Below are positions 44,225 to 64,000 of a stretch of 64,000 bases of DNA, piece after piece. The stretch lies in the NCBI RefSeq assembly GCF_002811925.1, contig NZ_NPDS01000002.1:248001-312000 (forward strand), given 5' to 3'. Source of the DNA: Leptospira barantonii (GTDB lineage: Bacteria; Spirochaetota; Leptospiria; Leptospirales; Leptospiraceae). The notes under the pieces were generated by a model that searched no databases, had not been told where the DNA came from, and was given only the letters and a program-made list of their open reading frames with translations. Within the stretch, counting starts at the first letter, position 1, and every line of letters starts with the position of its first letter. The translations under genes and the position numbers were made by a program.

Positions 44225-44533
44225 TCAAAGACGATTCTGTTTTTTCTTTCGTTTGCCGCTCGCGGCCTTGAGAGTTTTTGATTTTCGATCCGTGGAATCG
44301 GCCTTTTCATCAAACTGAAAATAAAATTCGAAAGGTTTTCCGAAGATTTTAAAAAATCTCCAGAACTCGATTACGTCCAGACGGCGTTCGCCGGATTCGA
44401 TTTTGGAAATGTAAGATTGCGGTTGGCCTAAAAGTTTCGCGACTTGGATCTGAGTCAGATCGGCGTCCTTTCTTGCCGCGATTAAATTTTTACAGAAAAT
44501 TTTCGCTTCGGTTGAATAGAGGGATTTATACAA
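44225..44533 (-). CDS. XRE-family (Cro/C1-type) transcriptional regulator
   Basis: 102 residues. The helix-turn-helix spans ~13-68: [25 protein letters not shown] with the recognition part [20 protein letters not shown]. The C-terminus is Lys/Arg-rich ([17 protein letters not shown]) and probably adds DNA affinity. The only early start is TTG at 44533. A palindrome (44543-44564) lies 10 bases upstream of the start, a typical place for autoregulation. No toxin gene is adjacent: the next minus-strand gene upstream is a membrane transferase, so this is not an obvious toxin-antitoxin pair. Confidence 0.82.
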   Translation of the reverse strand: MYKSLYSTEAKIFCKNLIAARKDADLTQIQVAKLLGQPQSYISKIESGERRLDVIEFWRFFKIFGKPFEFYFQFDEKADSTDRKSKTLKAASGKRKKKQNRL

Positions 44534-44542
44534 AACGAGATC

Positions 44543-44564
44543 ATTCTACATTCTGAAATAGAAT
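44543..44564. promoter_or_regulatory. Operator candidate of the XRE regulator
   Basis: ATTCTA and TAGAAT are perfect 6-base arms around CATTCTGAAA, with an inner TTC-T-GAA. On the minus strand a TATATT (44567-44562) overlaps it and could be the -10. Autorepression is inferred. Confidence 0.35.
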
Positions 44565-44757
44565 ATACCAAAATCGGATATTTTACCGACCAAACAATCT
44601 GTATGCTAAGAATTTGAATACTCAATTCTCCGGAAAACAAGGAAGTTTATAGACTGAGGTTGAAATTGAAATCGGAACTTTATAGAATGAAACTCAACGT
44701 TCCGGAATGAGTTGCGAGTTGTAATTTGATTTCAGCAAGTCACAAAAATGATCCGAT

Positions 44758-45789
44758 CTAAGAACGAATTTTGACTCGTTTCCAAATCACGAAATACGCC
44801 ACGACGTAAACTCCCAAACAAATCCAGAACACAACACTTCCCGGAATTCCCGCGGCCCTGTGAAGACCGAAAAAAATCATCGCCGGAAGATTGCCTAACG
44901 TGAACGCGATTGAAACCAATCCTTTGCGCGGCGTCTTCACCGCGACGAGCTGATACAAATGTCTTCTGTGCGCTTTCAAAATATTCTCCCGATCCTTTAA
45001 ACGCAGAAGAATCGTAATCACACCGTCGACAAAAAACACGGGAAGCAAAAAGAAAGCGGAGCTGATTTCGAACTGAACCCAATTCTTTTCATCGACATAC
45101 AAAAGCGGAAGCACCGCGATCGCATAACCCAAGGGCAAGGATCCGGAATCTCCCATAAACAGATGGGCCTTGGGAAGATTGAAAATCAAAAATCCGAAAA
45201 GTCCGGCGCAGATCCAGATGTAAAACGTCGGAAGGTAAGAATGAAACAAAAACGAAAACGCAAATACGCCGAGTAAAAAATGAGAAACGAGATACGTATC
45301 GAGTCCGTCCATAAAATTGCAGACGTTTACGACAAACAAAACGTAGACGATCAGAACCGCCGTGGAAAGACCCGGAATTGCGTCGAGTTTGAACCCGAGC
45401 AAAGTGAAATTCACCGGAACATACAAAAAGAAAAAAATCAAAAAGACGATTTCTAAAAGCAAACGGATTCCCGCCCCGAGAGAAAGAAGATCGTCCGCGA
45501 GACCGATTACGAAAAAGAAAAGAAGACCCGCAAAAAAGAAGATCGTTTTTTCTTCCGCATTCTCGAAACCGCCAAACCAAACAAGGGCGATCGAAAAAAC
45601 TCCGAGAAAGATCCAGATCCCTCCGGACTTTTTCGTAGTTCCGACGTGCATACTTCGTTCGTTCGAGACGTCGCTGATGCCGAACGTTTCCGACCTGAGA
45701 TAAATCCAGGACAAAATCGCCGTGATGAAGAACAAAAGAACGGAAAGAATTCCCGGATTCCAGAAATGAGAGATTGGTTCCACTGGCAT
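44758..45789 (-). CDS. WecA/MraY-family undecaprenyl-phosphate sugar-phosphate transferase
   Basis: 343 residues with about ten membrane helices. It transfers a sugar-1-phosphate from a UDP-sugar to undecaprenyl phosphate, starting a surface polysaccharide or O-antigen. Family motifs: GGIWIF near residue 56, the Mg-binding [10 protein letters not shown] (~96-105), [11 protein letters not shown] (~156-166), and [13 protein letters not shown]. The HRRHLYQ motif (~273-279) is the cytoplasmic substrate loop seen in WecA and related enzymes rather than MraY, which has another signature. GlcNAc or a related sugar is likely. It is divergent from dapA by 88 bases. Confidence 0.87.
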   Translation of the reverse strand: MPVEPISHFWNPGILSVLLFFITAILSWIYLRSETFGISDVSNERSMHVGTTKKSGGIWIFLGVFSIALVWFGGFENAEEKTIFFFAGLLFFFVIGLADDLLSLGAGIRLLLEIVFLIFFFLYVPVNFTLLGFKLDAIPGLSTAVLIVYVLFVVNVCNFMDGLDTYLVSHFLLGVFAFSFLFHSYLPTFYIWICAGLFGFLIFNLPKAHLFMGDSGSLPLGYAIAVLPLLYVDEKNWVQFEISSAFFLLPVFFVDGVITILLRLKDRENILKAHRRHLYQLVAVKTPRKGLVSIAFTLGNLPAMIFFGLHRAAGIPGSVVFWICLGVYVVAYFVIWKRVKIRS

Positions 45790-45877
45790 TCCAGGCTAGA
45801 CGGAAGTTATCTCCCTGCAATCAGAAATCGAAATGATTTTGATTGCCAAATCCGGCTAAACTCGGGAACCTAACCTT

Positions 45878-46762
<885 letters not shown>

Positions 46763-46765
46763 GAA

Positions 46766-47575
46766 ATGTCGGAACAAAAGTTTCAGATCGCTCTCATCGG
46801 AGGATCGGGAAGAATGGGTCGCGCCATCATCACCGTTCTTTCTTCGTCGAATAAATCCTCTCTTTCCTCCGCGGTCGTAAGCGGAGGTTCCGTGTTTCAC
46901 GGAATGGATTCCGGTTTGCATTCCGGAATCAAACAAAACGGAGTGAACTTTACTTCCGACATAGAATCCGCGATCAAAGGTGCGGATTGTGTCATCGACT
47001 TCAGCACACATCAGAACTTGGATTTGACCCTCAAAGCCTGCGTTTCTTTGAAAAAACCGGTGGTCGTAGGAACGACCGGGCTTACCGAACTGCAAAAGGA
47101 TTCCTTGAAAGTCGCGTCGAAGGAAATCGCGATCGTATATTCTCCAAACATGTCGATCGGCGTGAACTTGTTGTTCAAGTTAACCGAAATCGCGGCCAAG
47201 GTTATGGGAGAAATCTCGGACATAGAAATCCAAGACATCCATCATCGTCATAAAAAAGATTCTCCGTCGGGAACCGCCGAGAAGTTAAAGAACATCCTTC
47301 TGGAAACGTTAGGCAGAACCGAGAAGAACGTGGTTCACGGACGACACGGAATTCTAAAAGAAAGGGACCCGAAAGAAATCGGAATTCATACTCTGCGTGC
47401 GGGAGAAGTGATCGGAGATCATACCGTTTATTTTTTCACTCCCGAAGAAAGAATCGAAATCACACACAAGGCTCAGGACCGCAAAACATTCGCGGTCGGA
47501 TCGGTGCACGCGGCCGAATTTTTAGTGGGACGTAAACCCGGACTTTACGATATGTTTGCCGTATTAGGATTGTAA
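46766..47575 (+). CDS. dapB: 4-hydroxy-tetrahydrodipicolinate reductase
   Basis: 269 residues. It reduces HTPA to tetrahydrodipicolinate with NAD(P)H. The Rossmann motif is [11 protein letters not shown] at the N-terminus; [16 protein letters not shown] and [12 protein letters not shown] follow. The catalytic signature is [13 protein letters not shown], and the substrate loop FHEMTGR-like region ends with [15 protein letters not shown]. The product is the substrate of dapL at 75-1301. The gene is coupled to dapA by 3 bases. Confidence 0.96.
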   Translation: MSEQKFQIALIGGSGRMGRAIITVLSSSNKSSLSSAVVSGGSVFHGMDSGLHSGIKQNGVNFTSDIESAIKGADCVIDFSTHQNLDLTLKACVSLKKPVVVGTTGLTELQKDSLKVASKEIAIVYSPNMSIGVNLLFKLTEIAAKVMGEISDIEIQDIHHRHKKDSPSGTAEKLKNILLETLGRTEKNVVHGRHGILKERDPKEIGIHTLRAGEVIGDHTVYFFTPEERIEITHKAQDRKTFAVGSVHAAEFLVGRKPGLYDMFAVLGL

Positions 47576-47591
47576 GAAAGGGAGAATCGAT

Positions 47592-48412
<821 letters not shown>

Positions 48413-48416
<4 letters not shown>

Positions 48417-49470
48417 TGTTGAAACGAATTTTCAACAACTGGCAGGCCAAACTCGGATCTTTGATCCTTGCGATCGTATTCTATGTTAATTTACAAAATT
48501 CTAAAATACTCGTAAAAGAAATTCACGTTCCCGTGGAATATCCGAAACTCAGCGGTTCTTTGAACGTGTCCAGACTTTCGGACAAAACCGTTCCGGTAAA
48601 AGTGGAAGGTGTGCGCGAATACGTGAATTATTATTCTCAGTTTATGAAGGCGCACGTCAACGCGAGCGAACTCAAAGCGGGGGAGAATCTTGTTTCCGTT
48701 TATAGAATTTCCGGGGCTCCCGCCGGTTTGCGAATCACCAAACTCAAGGACAAGGTGAAGATCATCGTGGAATCGACTTCGGGAAGAACGCTTCCGATCG
48801 ACGTTCGATTCACGGGGGATCTTCCGCCTAACTACGTCAAGACGAGCCATTTCGTTTCTCCTTCGGTGCTTCACGTGAGCGGACCTCCTGGAATTTTGGA
48901 CGATCTCGGAAAAATCAACATTCCTCCGATTTCTCTCAAGGACAAAACGGAATCCTTTACGATCAAACACAAACTGCCCGAATTTCCGGCAACGGTTCGA
49001 GTTCGAGACAACGTAAAAGAAGTTACGGTTCGGGTGAACGTATTCGCAAGCGCGTCTAACGCGGGCGAAACTCTTTTACTCGGAATTCCGATCAAATGTC
49101 AAAGTTTGGATAAGAATCTCGAAGCGGAATTTTCCGAGCCCGAGGTTTCGGTCAAACTTCAATCCAAAACCCCTCTGAAAAGTATCCAAGTCATCAAAGG
49201 ACTTTCGGCGAGCGTGGTCTGTTCTCATAAATACGATCCTAAGACAAAAAAGATTCTTCCCGATAACAAACCCGCGTTTGCGAAGATTCGTCTAAACAAG
49301 GCGCCTTCTTTGAAAGCGGTGGACATTCTCGGAGTTTTTCCGGATCGGATTTCCATTCTTTATAAGATCAAACCCGATCAGAATAAATCCGGAAGCGGGG
49401 AAGAATCGGATACGGGAGACGAGGAGAATACGATCGAACCGGATTCCAATCCGGAACTGATCGAGGAAGA

Positions 49471-49474
<4 letters not shown>
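48413..49474 (+). CDS. cdaR: YbbR-domain protein (CdaR, regulator of diadenylate cyclase)
   Basis: 353 residues. One N-terminal membrane helix (~12-28, [16 protein letters not shown]) anchors it. About four YbbR repeats follow in the periplasm, for example [36 protein letters not shown] and [19 protein letters not shown]. The C-terminus is acidic ([19 protein letters not shown]). CdaR binds CdaA and modulates its activity. The ATG overlaps the cdaA TGA (ATGATGT) and it overlaps acpS by 4 bases, so the three are translationally linked. Confidence 0.88.
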
Positions 49475-49851
<377 letters not shown>

Positions 49852-49854
49852 ACG

Positions 49855-50466
<612 letters not shown>

Positions 50467-50484
50467 CGCTTAAACCAGTAAAAA

Positions 50485-50746
<262 letters not shown>

Positions 50747-50749
50747 ACA

Positions 50750-51640
<891 letters not shown>

Positions 51641-51653
51641 GGGATTTTTTGCA

Positions 51654-52250
<597 letters not shown>

Positions 52251-52253
52251 GTT

Positions 52254-54263
<2,010 letters not shown>

Positions 54264-54271
<8 letters not shown>

Positions 54272-55178
54272 AACGTCCAAAAGACTCGCTTCTGCGGCTG
54301 TGCTCGTAGTACTTTATCTTTTTATGATATTCTATGCGGGTTATTATTACCTGCAGACTTATTTGATTCTTCTTGTAGGCGGCTACGTCGGAATCAAGGA
54401 ATTTTACAATCTTGCGGATCGCGGGGACGACGGTAAACCGTTTCGGGGAACGGGAACGTTCTTTATGTTTCTCATTCTCACGTTTTATTATTTCCGTTTT
54501 ATGGGCGCTCAGAACAAGTTCGAGCCGCCGCTTTTCTTTTTGATGCATATCAAGTATTTCATTCCGCCGTTCGACGCGGTTCCTGCGGCTCTGCTTTTGC
54601 TGTTTATCATAACGTTTACTCTGCAGATCACCAGACGCCCGTTAGACGGAGCGATCTTTTCGGTTTCTTCCACGTTTCTCGGAGTGTTTTACACCGCGGT
54701 TCCTCTCGGACATCTGATGCTTTTACTCGGAATGGGGCAGGGGATCTACTACATCATTCTCGTTTCCGTGATCACATTCTTAACCGATGCGGGCGCGTAT
54801 TTCGGAGGAAGATGGTTCGGAAGACATCCGGCCGGTCTTGCGATTTCCCCTAAAAAAACCTGGGAAGGTTACGCGACCGGGATCGTCACCGCGATCGGTT
54901 CGGTTTTTATCTTCAACGCGATCTGGGAAAATTTCACACACACGGCTTCGGCGATTTCCGGAGTGGAAGTATTTTTGATTTCGGTTATCATTTCTCTCGT
55001 GAGTGTGATCGGCGACTTATTGGAATCCGCTATGAAACGAGACGCAAAGATTAAGGATTCGGGTTCTTTGATTCCGGGTCACGGAGGAATGCTCGATCTC
55101 GCGGACGCTCTTTTGATCACCATTCCCGTGTTGTATTATTATCTCCAAATCAAGGGGAATCTTGGATTCCAAGTCTAA
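54264..55178 (+). CDS. cdsA: Phosphatidate cytidylyltransferase
   Basis: 304 residues with about eight membrane segments. It makes CDP-diacylglycerol for phospholipids. The CDS signature is present near the C-terminus ([21 protein letters not shown]), but its last part reads MLDLADALL where the family has D-R-x-D: the arginine is a leucine. The N-terminal half is more hydrophobic and divergent. It sits between uppS and dxr in the usual frr-uppS-cdsA-dxr-rseP order, so the assignment is solid even with the substitution. Confidence 0.92.
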
Positions 55179-55183
55179 TCGGT

Positions 55184-58075
<2,892 letters not shown>

Positions 58076-58079
58076 ACGC

Positions 58080-59813
<1,734 letters not shown>

Positions 59814-59815
59814 TT

Positions 59816-61014
<1,199 letters not shown>

Positions 61015-61018
<4 letters not shown>

Positions 61019-61809
61019 GCGCGATCGCTTCCGTATTCTCACAAGAGAAAAGTGCATTCATTCCTTACATCTCTCTCGGTGATCCCGATTATGAATCCTG
61101 CGTAGCTTGGGCGGACGCGCTCATTCGAGGCGGCGCCGGAATTTTAGAACTTGGAATTCCGTTCACCGATCCGACCGCGGACGGACCCGTAATTCAAAAG
61201 GCGTTCAAACGCGCGCTTGCACATCCGTTTTCCATGAAAAAAATTCTCGAGATCACCGCGGAGATTCACAAGTTGCATCCGCAAACTCCGCTTGTGTATC
61301 TGACTTACTTCAATCCCCTCTATTCTATGGGACTTGAAACCTTCGCGGAGATCGCGAAAAATTCCGGCATTCAAGGATTGATCATTCCCGATCTTCCGTA
61401 TGATACCCCGGAAGCGGAAGAATTCTTCACTCAACTCGAAAAAAGAAAGATCGATTTCATCCATCTTGTAACACCCGCAACGACCGAGGAAAGAATCAAA
61501 TCTATGAAGTCTCTCGCGTCCGGTTTTATCTACTACGTGACTTCGTACGGAGTTACGGGAGAAAGAACCGCGATCGCAAACGGACTTCAGGAAAGAATCA
61601 AACTCGTAAAAAAATTGGTCTCCCTTCCGGTCTGCGCCGGTTTCGGAATTTCTACAGCCGATCAGGCGAAAGAAATTTCCGCATACGCCGACGGTGTGAT
61701 CATCGGTTCCGCGGTTCAGAGAATCATCGAGGAACACGGCTCCGATCGGGAAACCTGTGTTCAGAAATTATTTTCCTACGCTACGTCCGTGCGTTCTTCC
61801 ATGAGATAA
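61015..61809 (+). CDS. trpA: Tryptophan synthase alpha chain
   Basis: 264 residues from the TTG at 61015, which overlaps the trpB TGA and is preceded by AAAGGAGAA, an excellent ribosome site. It cleaves indole-3-glycerol phosphate to indole. Catalytic Glu45 ([15 protein letters not shown]) and Asp56 are present; [14 protein letters not shown] and [11 protein letters not shown] follow. A longer frame reaching 60847 is trpB shadow and is rejected. It ends the operon; 78 bases follow before the next gene. Confidence 0.96.
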
Positions 61810-61832
61810 TTTCCGGGCGAACCCGTAAAATA

Positions 61833-61860
61833 TTGACGAAACTCCGACGGATTGGATACT
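61833..61860 (+). promoter_or_regulatory. Candidate sigma70 promoter of the CHASE2 adenylate cyclase
   Basis: TTGACG (61833-61838) and GATACT (61855-61860) are 16 bases apart. The expected start is about 20 bases upstream of the ATG at 61888, which has GGAGGAG just before it. This separates the cyclase from the trp operon. Confidence 0.55.
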
Positions 61861-61887
61861 GTTCCCCGATCTAATCCGGAGGAGCGC

Positions 61888-64000
<2,113 letters not shown>

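Noticed and set aside
44225..44757. Toxin-antitoxin pair around the XRE regulator
   Set aside because: No second small gene is visible in the 220-base spacer upstream, and the downstream side is a convergent TPR gene.
45790..45877. Lysine riboswitch before dapA
   Set aside because: The spacer is only 88 bases and lacks the long multi-helix L-box structure.

Overview
The window looks like chromosomal DNA of a Leptospira species, most likely from the pathogenic clade. The evidence is a DUF1564 protein (a family essentially confined to Leptospira), a large spirochete-type IspG, the gltA/rlmI-like and rho-rpmE neighbourhoods, several Leptospira-type hypothetical proteins, frequent TTG/GTG starts, and lysine made through dapA, dapB and the LL-diaminopimelate aminotransferase dapL. 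Base composition is roughly mid-40s % GC by eye, higher than L. interrogans. I see no rRNA, tRNA, CRISPR array, insertion sequence or prophage. This is mainly core chromosome and coding density is high.

Layout. 1-2643: end of an unknown gene, dapL, an AraC-type regulator and a small ABM-like protein. 2653-9872 (minus): a beta-helix lipoprotein, then an operon of a 1163-residue hypothetical protein and an LVIVD-repeat protein. 10234-14280 (plus): a CBS/PAS/Fis-HTH regulator, rho, rpmE, an IscU-like/pentapeptide-repeat fusion and a small protein. 14289-19617 (minus): a FecR-domain protein, a Cache/HAMP adenylate cyclase and ispG. 19800-30815 (plus): two unknown genes, gltB, then opgG, a small membrane gene and opgH for periplasmic glucans. 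30812-39337 (minus): a DUF1564 protein, a glycosyltransferase-like protein, a SpoU methyltransferase, two class I methyltransferases (one RlmI-like), citrate synthase and a lytic transglycosylase. 39395-44199 (plus): unknown genes, a bactofilin, pdxA, a membrane protein and a TPR protein. 44225-45789 (minus): an XRE regulator and a WecA/MraY-like transferase.

45878-61809 (plus) is an almost gapless run of 19 genes: dapA, dapB, cdaA, cdaR, acpS, TPR, bactofilin, DUF4321, rpsB, tsf, pyrH, frr, uppS, cdsA, dxr, rseP, proS, trpB, trpA. It joins peptidoglycan precursor supply, c-di-AMP signalling, lipid and isoprenoid carrier synthesis, translation and envelope-stress proteolysis. After it a CHASE2 adenylate cyclase starts from its own promoter and runs off the window end.

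I found no clear new defence or mobile system. The less ordinary items are the IscU-pentapeptide fusion lacking its third cysteine, the opgG-small gene-opgH arrangement, a low-complexity insert in the RlmI-like protein, stop-codon-overlapping non-ATG starts, a dispersed short palindromic repeat (TGTRGGAWCTACYACATTCTCC-like), and several strong intergenic inverted repeats.
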